Shown: piece after piece, positions 9,655 through 18,186 of the stretch | Position numbering within the stretch: the first letter of the stretch is position 1 | Layout of the letters: every line of letters starts with the position of its first letter | Assembly (NCBI GenBank): GCA_023386235.1 | Contig: JAEWKC010000018.1 | Location: 62,001-126,000, forward strand | Origin: Bacteroidota bacterium | Lineage (GTDB): Bacteria; Bacteroidota; Bacteroidia; Chitinophagales; Chitinophagaceae | DNA length: 64,000 nucleotides | Reading direction: 5' to 3' | Made by a program: the position numbers and the translations under genes | Notes under the pieces: generated by a model | The model's input: only the letters and a program-made list of their open reading frames with translations | Told to the model about the DNA's origin: nothing | The model's database searches: none

Positions 9655-9675
9655 ACAAACGTTTAACTATATTTG
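9655..9675 (+). promoter_or_regulatory. Candidate LacI-type operator and adjoining -7 box
   Basis: AAACGTTT (9657-9664) is a perfect palindrome with the central CG step typical of LacI-family operators. Three bases later TATATTTG (9668-9675) matches the Bacteroidota -7 consensus TAnnTTTG for the plus strand. No clear TTTG -33 element sits 19 bases upstream. The site lies between lacI and the sulfatase and could control both. Family-based inference only. Confidence 0.35.
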
Positions 9676-9846
9676 TATACAACAAGTTATAAATATAAAA
9701 TACTTTATTATTCATAAAATAAAATAACAAATGATTGATATTGCCTAAATTCGTAAAACGTATTTTTTAATACACAACAACAAGTGTTTATTTAATTTTA
9801 AAAGCGATTATACTATTTTTCATTATAAAATCACTCTTTTTGGATA

Positions 9847-11427
9847 ATGTGTAAAAAAGCCGGAAATATTCTTCTATTATTATTTTTTCTCTTTCTTTCT
9901 GTTGGCGCGTCGGCGCAAAATAGCCGACAGAACAATTCCAAACCGAATGTTATCTTTATAATGGCAGATGATTTAGTCAGAGGCCTGCTTTCCTACTACG
10001 GGCAAAAAATAATTGCAACACCTGCTATTGACAGGCTGGCCAATGAAGGTGTGGTATTTGAAAATGCTTATGCCGGCGCTTTTTGTGCACCTTCGCGTGC
10101 TGCTTTTCTTACCGGCTACAGCGATTGCAGAAAAAATAAATGGAAATTAACCTCTGCCGGTATTTATGAAAGTGTGGCTAAACAACAGCTCAGCGATGAA
10201 GAAGCGCAAAGAAAAATAAATGATGCCATAGGCGTTGAGCCCGATGTAATGTATTTGCCACAGGTGTTTAAAAAAGCGGGCTACACAACAGCACAAATAG
10301 GAAAATTAGACTGGGGATTTGCCACTACCACCAGGCAATTGCAAAATCACGGGTGGAATTATTTTTACGGATATTACGATCATCAACAGTGCCATGGTTT
10401 TTATCCGTCCTTTCTTCACGAGAACGGCAAGCTCATAAACATTCCCGGGAATACTTTTGCTAGTGCCGCTAAAAACGGAGAATGGGGCTCGTCAAAAGAA
10501 CAACAGGAATTCTTCTGGAACAGAAATGGCAAAGCCGTTTATTCGCAGGATTTGTTTATGCAAAAACTCAAATCTTTCCTCCATGCGCATCAGTCAAAAC
10601 CCTTCTTTCTATACTTTGCTACACAGCTGCCACACGGCCCGGTAGCCATTCCATCCATACATCCCGACTATGTTTTTAATGACAGTCTTACAGATATTGA
10701 AAAGCAATATGCCTCTATGGTTAAAAGATTAGATGACGATGTAGCAGCCATTATGCAGGAACTGAAAGATTTAGGGATGGCAGACAACACCATTGTGGTT
10801 TTTTCATCTGACAAAGGGCATGAAATATATTACAGCTATAAAGACAGAATTGAAAAGCCTTACAAAAATATGCATACAGGAAAATTATTTGATAATATTC
10901 GGAATGTATGGAGCAGCGAATCGGGTGGAGATGTTTTTGATGGCACAGACGGTATGAGCGGTTTAAAAAGAAGCAATTTTGAAAGCGGACTGCGCGTGCC
11001 GCTGTTTGTGCACTGGCCGCAAAAAATTAAAAAAAACAAGGTATTTACGCAGCCTGTTGCCAACTATGATTTTTTAGCTACAATAGCAGATTTGCTAAAA
11101 GTACAAATAGCAGAAAAAAAAGACGGTGTTTCTTATCTTCCTGCCATCACCGGCAATAAAAAATTTACAGGGCATGATTATGTGGCCTATGCTTCTCATG
11201 CCGGGCCCACCATTATTGATAAAGACGGCTGGAAGCTACGATATTATGCTCCCGAAAAAATATTTGAACTCTACTACCTGCATAACGACAAAAAAGAAAA
11301 AAATAATTTATTAAATAAATATCCGGCAAAAGCTAAAACACTTCAGGCGCAATTAACAGCCATTTGTGATGGTGATATACACAACGGATGGTTTAGAGAC
11401 GGCTTAGAAATCATAAACGTAAAATAG
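9847..11427 (+). CDS. Secreted type I (S1-like) sulfatase
   Basis: A 526-residue formylglycine sulfatase. A signal peptide ends around GASAQ. NVIFIMADD supplies the metal-binding Asp41 and Asp42, and Cys80 in CAPSR is the residue converted to formylglycine by an anaerobic or aerobic maturase, neither of which is in this window. Later motifs such as GKLDWG, THLPHGP-like TQLPHGPV and SSDKGHE complete the active site. It hydrolyses sulfate esters, presumably from a fucose-containing glycan because it is the first gene of the fucose run and lies 12 bases before the GH95 fucosidase. The exact S1 subfamily and sulfate position are unknown. Confidence 0.88.
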   Translation: MCKKAGNILLLLFFLFLSVGASAQNSRQNNSKPNVIFIMADDLVRGLLSYYGQKIIATPAIDRLANEGVVFENAYAGAFCAPSRAAFLTGYSDCRKNKWKLTSAGIYESVAKQQLSDEEAQRKINDAIGVEPDVMYLPQVFKKAGYTTAQIGKLDWGFATTTRQLQNHGWNYFYGYYDHQQCHGFYPSFLHENGKLINIPGNTFASAAKNGEWGSSKEQQEFFWNRNGKAVYSQDLFMQKLKSFLHAHQSKPFFLYFATQLPHGPVAIPSIHPDYVFNDSLTDIEKQYASMVKRLDDDVAAIMQELKDLGMADNTIVVFSSDKGHEIYYSYKDRIEKPYKNMHTGKLFDNIRNVWSSESGGDVFDGTDGMSGLKRSNFESGLRVPLFVHWPQKIKKNKVFTQPVANYDFLATIADLLKVQIAEKKDGVSYLPAITGNKKFTGHDYVAYASHAGPTIIDKDGWKLRYYAPEKIFELYYLHNDKKEKNNLLNKYPAKAKTLQAQLTAICDGDIHNGWFRDGLEIINVK

Positions 11428-11439
11428 AAATATACACAC

Positions 11440-13869
11440 ATGAACAAACTTCTTTTATCAGCTTTTTTACTTGTCCCGCTATTAAGTGTAGCACAAAAAA
11501 ATGATGTAGAAATTCGTTTTAAAACATCTGCAAAACATTTCACAGAATCACTACCCTTAGGGAACGGCCGATTGGGCGTAATGATGTTTGGCAATACAGA
11601 CAAAGAACGTTTAGCCCTTAATGAAATCTCGCTCTGGTCGGGCGGCCCGCAAGACGGAGATCTTGAAAACGCGCATGAATATTTAAAACCCATACAATCA
11701 TTGCTGCTCCAGGAAAAAAATAAAGAAGCACAAAGCTTACTTATGAAACATTTCATATCTAAGGGTGCAGGGTCAGGCAGTGGTGCCGGCGCTAATGTAA
11801 AATACGGATGCTATCAAACAATGGGCGATTTTTTTATCGACTGGAAAATGAACGGTACAACAGAAAACTATAGCAGAATATTAGACATTGAAAATGCCAC
11901 CGCCATTACTTCCTTCACTAAAAACGGTGTGAACATTAAAGAAGAAATATTTACAGATTATGTAAATGATGTAATCTGGATAAAAATGAGCTCCGACAAA
12001 AATGCCGCGCTGAACTTCGACATATCATTATACAGAAAAGAAAATCTTATCAGAAATTTTGCTACGAATAATTCTTTAGTAATGTACGGACAACTACCAT
12101 CAGGCAAAGATAAAGGTATGCAATACGCCACTGTTGCCGCTCCCATAGCACATGATGGCAGGCTAAACAAGACAGATACTTCTCTTCAGGTAAGAAACGC
12201 TTCTTCCTGCATAATCATAATTGCCATGCAAACCAATTACAATTATAAAGATGGCGGATTGCATGAAAACAAAAACGTTATAGACGCCGCACAAAAAGAT
12301 ATACAGAAAGTAAAAGCCAATTTCGAAACAGCAAAATCCGCGTCAACAAAAGCTTACAGGGCGTTCTTTGACAGATGCCGCATATATTTCCCTTACGCCA
12401 AAAGCAATGTGGATACTATGTCAACGCAGGAAAGAATGATCAGTTACCACAAAGGTAATACCGATGTTCAGTTTCCTGCTCTCTATTTCAATTTTGGAAG
12501 ATATCTTTTAATCAGCTCTTCGCGCCCGGGCTTACTGCCATCTAATTTACAAGGTTTATGGGCAGAAGAATATCAAACACCCTGGAACGGAGATTATCAT
12601 TTAAACATCAATATACAAATGAATTACTGGCCGGCAGATATTACAAATCTTTCCGACCTGGCACAGCCACTGTTTCAGTTTACCGAAAATTTAGTACCCA
12701 ATGGTAAAAAAACAGCGCATAGTTATTATCGCGCCGATGGCTGGACGGCACATGTAATCAGTAACCCATGGTTTTTTACGTCACCGGGCGAAGGTGCACA
12801 ATGGGGCTCTACGCTTACCGGCGGCGCATGGCTGACCACGCATATCTGGGATCATTACAGGTATACAAAAGATAAAGATTTTCTCAGGAAGTATTACCCG
12901 GTAATAAAAGGGTCAGCAGAATTCCTTTCTTCTATTTTAATAAAAGAAAACAACAACGGGTGGCTGGTAACCGCGCCCTCCAATTCTCCGGAAAACACCT
13001 ACATTATGCCCGATGGCTTCAAAGGCAATACCTGTATGGGACCTACAATGGATATGCAGATTTGCAGAAACATTTTTGAAGCAAACATACGTGCCGCTGA
13101 AATTTTAGGAATAGATCATTCATTTGCCAATAAATTAAAAAATACAATTAACAATCTTGCTCCCAATCAAATTAGCCCCACAGATGGCGGCATACAAGAA
13201 TGGCTGCACGATTGGCCAAGCGCAGAGCCTCAACACAGGCATGTATCACACTTATTCGGTTTACATCCTTACGATGAAATCACGCCTTGGGATACTCCTG
13301 AGTTAAGTAAAGCAGCGGAAAAAACGCTCGAAATGCGCGGAGACGGCGGCACCGGCTGGTCTAAGGCATGGAAAATAAATTTCTGGGCAAGAGTGGGCGA
13401 CGGAGACCACGCGCTCACAATGTTCAAGGGCATATTGCAGCCTGTGGTTTTTGGCGATAAAACCAATTATTACAGTGGGGGTTCCTATGCCAATCTGTTT
13501 GACGCGCACCCTCCTTTTCAAATTGATGGAAACTTTGGCGCCACCGCAGGCATAGCCGAAATGCTGCTGCAAAGCCACGGCAAAGAGGAAGCTATCCGCC
13601 TGTTGCCGGCACTACCCTCTTCCAAAGAATGGGCACAAGGAAACGTAAAAGGCATGAAGGCAAGAGGAAACTTCTCTATTGATTTCTCATGGAAAAACCA
13701 CCGCATTGAAGAAGCCGTTATTACACCTCTTAGCACCACTGTATGCAAAATAGTGTTGCCCGAAGGAAAAAGCATTTACGGAGCCGATAATAAAAAGATA
13801 AACTACAAACTGGCTAATAACACGGCTACGTTCAATACTAAAAAGGGAAGCAAAATATATATCAAATAA
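11440..13869 (+). CDS. GH95 alpha-L-fucosidase
   Basis: An 809-residue secreted glycoside hydrolase of family GH95, inverting alpha-1,2-L-fucosidases and relatives that also include alpha-L-galactosidases. A signal peptide (ending near LSVAQ) precedes the N-terminal beta-sandwich with LPLGNGRLGVMMFG and LNEISLWSGGPQDGD. The (alpha/alpha)6 barrel follows with GDYHLNINIQMNYWP, WLTTHIWDHY, VSHLFGLHP and a C-terminal beta domain. Length and motif order match the family. It sits 12 bases after the sulfatase and 25 before fucose isomerase, so the released sugar should be L-fucose. Linkage preference is inferred from the family. Confidence 0.93.
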   Translation: MNKLLLSAFLLVPLLSVAQKNDVEIRFKTSAKHFTESLPLGNGRLGVMMFGNTDKERLALNEISLWSGGPQDGDLENAHEYLKPIQSLLLQEKNKEAQSLLMKHFISKGAGSGSGAGANVKYGCYQTMGDFFIDWKMNGTTENYSRILDIENATAITSFTKNGVNIKEEIFTDYVNDVIWIKMSSDKNAALNFDISLYRKENLIRNFATNNSLVMYGQLPSGKDKGMQYATVAAPIAHDGRLNKTDTSLQVRNASSCIIIIAMQTNYNYKDGGLHENKNVIDAAQKDIQKVKANFETAKSASTKAYRAFFDRCRIYFPYAKSNVDTMSTQERMISYHKGNTDVQFPALYFNFGRYLLISSSRPGLLPSNLQGLWAEEYQTPWNGDYHLNINIQMNYWPADITNLSDLAQPLFQFTENLVPNGKKTAHSYYRADGWTAHVISNPWFFTSPGEGAQWGSTLTGGAWLTTHIWDHYRYTKDKDFLRKYYPVIKGSAEFLSSILIKENNNGWLVTAPSNSPENTYIMPDGFKGNTCMGPTMDMQICRNIFEANIRAAEILGIDHSFANKLKNTINNLAPNQISPTDGGIQEWLHDWPSAEPQHRHVSHLFGLHPYDEITPWDTPELSKAAEKTLEMRGDGGTGWSKAWKINFWARVGDGDHALTMFKGILQPVVFGDKTNYYSGGSYANLFDAHPPFQIDGNFGATAGIAEMLLQSHGKEEAIRLLPALPSSKEWAQGNVKGMKARGNFSIDFSWKNHRIEEAVITPLSTTVCKIVLPEGKSIYGADNKKINYKLANNTATFNTKKGSKIYIK

Positions 13870-13894
13870 ATTTTAAAACATAATCCTTAATAAA

Positions 13895-15673
13895 ATGGAA
13901 GCAAAATTTTCATGGCCGCATCCAAAAATCGGAATCAGGCCCACAATTGACGGAAGACAACTTGGCGTAAGAGAATCTTTAGAAGACCAAACCATGAATA
14001 TGGCTAAGTCTCTCGCTGCCCTCCTTACAGAAAATATCAAATATGCCGATGGCACACCGGTGCAATGTGTAATTGCCGACAGCACCATAGGCAGAGTAGC
14101 CGAAGCGGCGGCTTGCGCGGAAAAATTTAAAAAAGAAGATGTAGGCGTTGTTATTACCGTTACGCCGTGCTGGTGCTATGGTTCAGAAACGATAGATATG
14201 GATCCGCATACACCTAAGGCCATCTGGGGTTTTAATGGCACCGAGCGTCCGGGCGCTGTTTATTTAGCAGCCGCCTTAGCCGGGCATACTCAAAAAGGAC
14301 TACCCGCTTTCGGCATTTATGGCAATCATGTACAAGAGGCAGATGATACTTCTATACCTGATGACGTAAAAGAAAAGCTGCTTCGTTTTGCTAAAGCGGG
14401 CATTGCGGTTGCCAGCTTAAGAGGCAAGTCTTATCTATCCGTAGGTTCAGTATCTATGGGTATTGCAGGCTCTATAGTAAACGCGGATTTTTTCCAGGAA
14501 TATTTAGGCATGCGCAATGAATATGTAGATATGTCTGAGCTGATTCGCAGAATGAAAGAAGAAATTTATGACAAAGAAGAGTTTGACAAAGCTATTCAAT
14601 GGACTAAAGAAAATTGTAAAGAAGGTACAGATTTTAATAATGATCATCGTCAAAAATCAAGAGAAGACAAAGACAAGGATTGGGAAACAGTTGTAAAAAT
14701 GACCATCATTATTCGCGACCTGATGACGGGTAATCCTAAGCTACGAGAAATGGGATTCAAAGAAGAAGCGCTTGGGCACAACGCCATTGCATCAGGCTTC
14801 CAGGGGCAAAGACAATGGACTGATTTTATGCCGAACGGCGATTTCCCGGAAGCCATTCTTAACTCTTCATTCGACTGGAATGGTATTCGCAAAGCATACA
14901 TAGTAGCCACTGAAAATGATTCTTTAAATGCCGTGGCTATGCTTTTTGGTCACCTGCTGACCAATACACCACAAGTATTTGCCGACGTACGCACCTATTG
15001 GAGCGCAGAATCTGTAAAGCGTGTTACCGGATACGAGCTTCCCGGCGAAGCCAAAGGCGGTATACTACATATGCTCAATTCAGGTTCTGCAAGTCTGGAT
15101 GGCAGCGGCTATCAAACCAAAGACGGCAAACCTGCCATCAAACCTTTCTGGGAAATTTCTGAGCAGGAAGCTAAAGACTGTTTAAACGCTACATCCTGGT
15201 ATCCCGCTATTGGTGAGTATTTCAGAGGAAACGGCTATTCATCAGGCTTCTTGTCAAAAGGCGGCATGCCTGTAACCATACTGCGTGTAAACCTGGTAAA
15301 AGGCTTAGGCCCTGTATTGCAATTGGCAGAAGGCTGGTCGGTTGACTTACCGGAAGATGTACATAAAACCCTCAATGACAGAACAGATAAAACATGGCCT
15401 ACCACCTGGTTTGCACCACGGCTAACCGGCGAAGGTGCGTTTACAGATGTGTATTCTGTAATGAACAACTGGGGAGCCAATCACTGTTCTTTCAGCTACG
15501 GACATATAGGTGCCGATGTGATTACGCTTTGCTCTATGCTGCGCATTCCGGTGTGTATGCACAATGTAGAAGATAAAGATATATTCCGCCCGAGTGCGTG
15601 GAATGCTTTTGGCATGGATAAAGAAGGCAGCGATTACAGAGCATGTACCACTTACGGACCTTTGTATAAATAA
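13895..15673 (+). CDS. fucI: L-fucose isomerase
   Basis: This 592-residue cytoplasmic enzyme converts L-fucose to L-fuculose using Mn2+. It matches FucI along its length: IGIRPTIDGRQLGVRESLE at the start, TPCWCYGSET, NSSFDWNG and SFSYGHIGADV. Glu340 (ATEND) and Asp364 (FADVR) are 24 residues apart, the same spacing as the Mn-binding Glu337 and Asp361 of the E. coli enzyme, and the third ligand would be the His in the C-terminal SYGH segment. It is the first step of the pathway, placed directly after the fucosidase. D-arabinose is a known side substrate of the family. Confidence 0.96.
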   Translation: MEAKFSWPHPKIGIRPTIDGRQLGVRESLEDQTMNMAKSLAALLTENIKYADGTPVQCVIADSTIGRVAEAAACAEKFKKEDVGVVITVTPCWCYGSETIDMDPHTPKAIWGFNGTERPGAVYLAAALAGHTQKGLPAFGIYGNHVQEADDTSIPDDVKEKLLRFAKAGIAVASLRGKSYLSVGSVSMGIAGSIVNADFFQEYLGMRNEYVDMSELIRRMKEEIYDKEEFDKAIQWTKENCKEGTDFNNDHRQKSREDKDKDWETVVKMTIIIRDLMTGNPKLREMGFKEEALGHNAIASGFQGQRQWTDFMPNGDFPEAILNSSFDWNGIRKAYIVATENDSLNAVAMLFGHLLTNTPQVFADVRTYWSAESVKRVTGYELPGEAKGGILHMLNSGSASLDGSGYQTKDGKPAIKPFWEISEQEAKDCLNATSWYPAIGEYFRGNGYSSGFLSKGGMPVTILRVNLVKGLGPVLQLAEGWSVDLPEDVHKTLNDRTDKTWPTTWFAPRLTGEGAFTDVYSVMNNWGANHCSFSYGHIGADVITLCSMLRIPVCMHNVEDKDIFRPSAWNAFGMDKEGSDYRACTTYGPLYK

Positions 15674-15700
15674 TTTACAATTTCTATTTGATGAAGATAT

Positions 15701-15763
15701 TGTCATTCTGGATGAAAAATCTGTTTTTCTAATGCAGAAAATAAAGATCCATTCAGAATGACA
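15701..15763. repeat. Palindromic intergenic repeat (REP-like)
   Basis: TGTCATTCTGGATG (15701-15714) and CATTCAGAATGACA (15750-15763) are inverted copies with one G-T mismatch, enclosing 35 bases. The TGTCATTCTG arm resembles dispersed REP-like repeats common in Bacteroidota genomes. It lies between fucI and the aldolase and could form a hairpin in the operon transcript. Confidence 0.6.
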
Positions 15764-15821
15764 AATTTTTAAAAATCATTTCAATCTAAATAAAAAATAA
15801 CGATCATCATAAATCATTTTT

Positions 15822-16466
15822 ATGACACAAATCCCTGACGAATTTTACGAACAGTTTTTGTTTACCGCGCATGAAATTGGCAGAACCAATCTTACACTTT
15901 GCAGCAGCGGAAACTTATCTATGCGCTACAACCATGAAATAGCCTTGGTTTCAGGAACCGGTTCATGGTTGCCTAGATTAAAAAAAGAACAGATAGCAGT
16001 GGCCGATCTTAAAACAGGTCAGCCCATAAACAGTATCAGGCCATCCATGGAAAGTGGATTTCACTTAGGAGTTTTACGTGAATATAGCCATGTAAATGTA
16101 GTCATTCATCTATCTCCTTTGTATGCTACCACTATTGCCAGCCAAAAGGTGCGCCCTAAAAATTATAATGTGATAGCAGAAGTGCCTGCCTATTGCGAAG
16201 GTGTTGCCGAAATTGAATATACGCGTCCCGGTTCTCCGGAGCTGGCAGCAAAAGTAGTAGCAGCTATGAAAGACAATGACGTAGCCTTACTTCTTAATCA
16301 TGGTATTGTAGTAAAAGGAAAATCTTTGGACGACGCTTATCAGAAAGCCACTTATTTTGAAATGGCCTGTCAGATAATTGTTCAGGCTAAAGGAGAGTAT
16401 ACAGTACTAAGCGACGCCGACGTTGCCGACTTAGATTATTATTTAAAAGGAAAAGAGAAGAAGTAG
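15822..16466 (+). CDS. fucA: Class II aldolase, probable L-fuculose-1-phosphate aldolase
   Basis: A 214-residue class II aldolase/adducin-family protein. In this locus the expected reaction is cleavage of L-fuculose-1-phosphate to DHAP and L-lactaldehyde. SSGNLSMR binds phosphate in relatives. Glu77 (PSMESGFH) is the catalytic acid, and His96 and His160 (LLLNHG) align with zinc ligands. The usual HxH pair is not present: the segment reads VIHLSPLYATT, so the second histidine is replaced by Ser98. That may be a trait of this Bacteroidota subfamily, or the metal site may differ. A 250-base gap with repeats separates it from the kinase, but the direction is the same. Confidence 0.85.
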   Translation: MTQIPDEFYEQFLFTAHEIGRTNLTLCSSGNLSMRYNHEIALVSGTGSWLPRLKKEQIAVADLKTGQPINSIRPSMESGFHLGVLREYSHVNVVIHLSPLYATTIASQKVRPKNYNVIAEVPAYCEGVAEIEYTRPGSPELAAKVVAAMKDNDVALLLNHGIVVKGKSLDDAYQKATYFEMACQIIVQAKGEYTVLSDADVADLDYYLKGKEKK

Positions 16467-16720
16467 AGGAATTAGATGTGCAATGCACGAAGAGCGAAGT
16501 TTAGTATATCCCCCGCTGGCGGGGCAGGGGGTGAATAAGAAACCCCGGGGCTGAAAGTAAGATTTATGTTCAGTGCGAAATGCGCGATGCACGAAGACCA
16601 GAGCTCCAAGTGGGAAGTAATACAACAAACTTTGTGTTCTTTGTGTAAAATCTTGTGGCAGAACGTGGAATGCGAAAATATATTTCTACCTAAATATTAA
16701 ATTCTAAATTCTAAAAAACA
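16467..16720. repeat. Repeat-bearing spacer inside the fucose run
   Basis: No ORF is credible here. The spacer holds a GC-rich palindrome (CCCCGCTGGCGGGG at about 16512-16525, followed by CAGGGGG), two degenerate copies of GATGCACGAAG (near 16483 and 16573), and ACTTTGTGTTCTTTGTGT near 16629-16646. These are the kind of short dispersed repeats seen between genes in Chitinophagaceae. Its base composition differs from the AT-rich spacers around it. Confidence 0.5.
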
Positions 16721-18169
16721 ATGCGATATATAGCGGCAGACTTCGGAGCCGGAAGCGGCAGAATAATTGTTGGCTCGGTTTCCGGCAATCAATTGCAACT
16801 GGAAGAAATACATCGTTTTCCCAACAGGCAAATCAAATTAAACAATAGCCTGTACTGGGATTTTCTTTCCCTGATGCAAGAACTTAAAAATGGCTTGTCT
16901 ATAGCTTTTAAAAAATATGATGACATTGTATCTATAGCCATTGATACTTGGGGCGTTGATTTCGGCTTGCTGGATGCAAATGGCAAACTGCTCGGCAACC
17001 CATACTGCTACAGAGACACAAGAACAGATGGCATTTTAAATGAAGCCTTCAAAAAAACAGATAAAGAAACTATCTACTCTATTGCGGGTATACAATTCAT
17101 GGAGATCAATTCGGCATTTCAGCTGTTAAGCATGCAACTGTCAAATGATGCGCAATTAAACGCTGCAAAAGATCTGCTGTTTATGCCCGACCTGTTTGCT
17201 TATTTTCTTACAGGAGTAAAAAAGAATGAATATACAATAGCCAGCACCTCTAATCTTTTAGACGCGCATACCAAACAATGGTCGTCTGCATTAATACAAT
17301 CGCTCCACATTCGTGAAGATTTATTTCAGGAAATCATTCATCCCGGAACCATCATCGGCACACTTACACAGGATATTTGTGAAGAGCTGAATGGATACCC
17401 GATCAACGTAGTTGCGGTTGGCGCGCACGATACCGCTTGCGCAGCTGCCATAACGTACAATCCTGAAGTAGAAACAGCCTTTCTGAGTTCCGGCACCTGG
17501 TCCCTGATTGGTTTACATCTTGAACATCCTATATTGACAAAAGAAGCTATGCTGTCAGATTTAACCAACGAAGGGGGCATTGGCAACAAAATCACTTACT
17601 TAAAGAATATTACAGGATTGTGGATGTTGCAAAAAACCATCAGCGAGTGGGAATCGCAATCATTTGATACGGATTATGCCATGCTGCTGAAAAAAGCTGG
17701 CGAAGCAAAGGCCTTTTCAGCAATCATTGATACGGACGATAAGCGCTTCTCTAATCCTGATTCAATGATTGATGCTATAAAAGATTATTGCAGAGATTCG
17801 GGGCAGGCAGTACCGCACGAGCAAGGGCAAATAGTAAGAATCATTTTAGAATCACTGGCAATAAAATACAAAGAAGCCATAGCTCAAATTGAAAGTACAA
17901 CAACTACAAAGATAGAGCAATTGCAAATTGTAGGCGGTGGCTGTCAAAATGATTTACTCAATCAGTTCACAGCAGATGCCACCGCATTGCCCGTAATAGC
18001 GGGCCCTGTAGAAGCTACGGCCATCGGCAATATACTAACGCAGGCTTTAGCAAATGGCGAAATAAAAAATACCGGTGCGCTTAGAGAAGTCATCGACAAT
18101 TCTTTTTCATTGAAAAAATACCAGCCTCAAAATACCGCGGCATGGAACCAATTTGAAAATCAACTTTAA
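16721..18169 (+). CDS. FGGY kinase, rhamnulokinase-like, acting as L-fuculokinase
   Basis: A 482-residue FGGY-family sugar kinase of the rhamnulokinase branch: IAADFGAGSGRIIVG at the N-terminus, AIDTWGVDFGLLD, GNPYCYRDTRT, AVGAHDTACA, SSGTWSLIG and the C-terminal ATP-binding QIVGGGCQNDLLNQ. Family members phosphorylate a ketose at C1. Between the isomerase/aldolase and FucP the substrate should be L-fuculose rather than L-rhamnulose, because the neighbouring isomerase is clearly FucI and no rhamnose isomerase is present. The stop lies 17 bases before fucP. Confidence 0.9.
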   Translation: MRYIAADFGAGSGRIIVGSVSGNQLQLEEIHRFPNRQIKLNNSLYWDFLSLMQELKNGLSIAFKKYDDIVSIAIDTWGVDFGLLDANGKLLGNPYCYRDTRTDGILNEAFKKTDKETIYSIAGIQFMEINSAFQLLSMQLSNDAQLNAAKDLLFMPDLFAYFLTGVKKNEYTIASTSNLLDAHTKQWSSALIQSLHIREDLFQEIIHPGTIIGTLTQDICEELNGYPINVVAVGAHDTACAAAITYNPEVETAFLSSGTWSLIGLHLEHPILTKEAMLSDLTNEGGIGNKITYLKNITGLWMLQKTISEWESQSFDTDYAMLLKKAGEAKAFSAIIDTDDKRFSNPDSMIDAIKDYCRDSGQAVPHEQGQIVRIILESLAIKYKEAIAQIESTTTTKIEQLQIVGGGCQNDLLNQFTADATALPVIAGPVEATAIGNILTQALANGEIKNTGALREVIDNSFSLKKYQPQNTAAWNQFENQL

Positions 18170-18186
18170 AAAAATAATAAACTATC

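Noticed and set aside
16721..18169. L-rhamnose rather than L-fucose pathway
   Set aside because: The kinase and mutarotase belong to rhamnose-named families, but the isomerase and permease are clearly FucI and FucP, two fucosidases are in the window, and no rhamnose isomerase is present.
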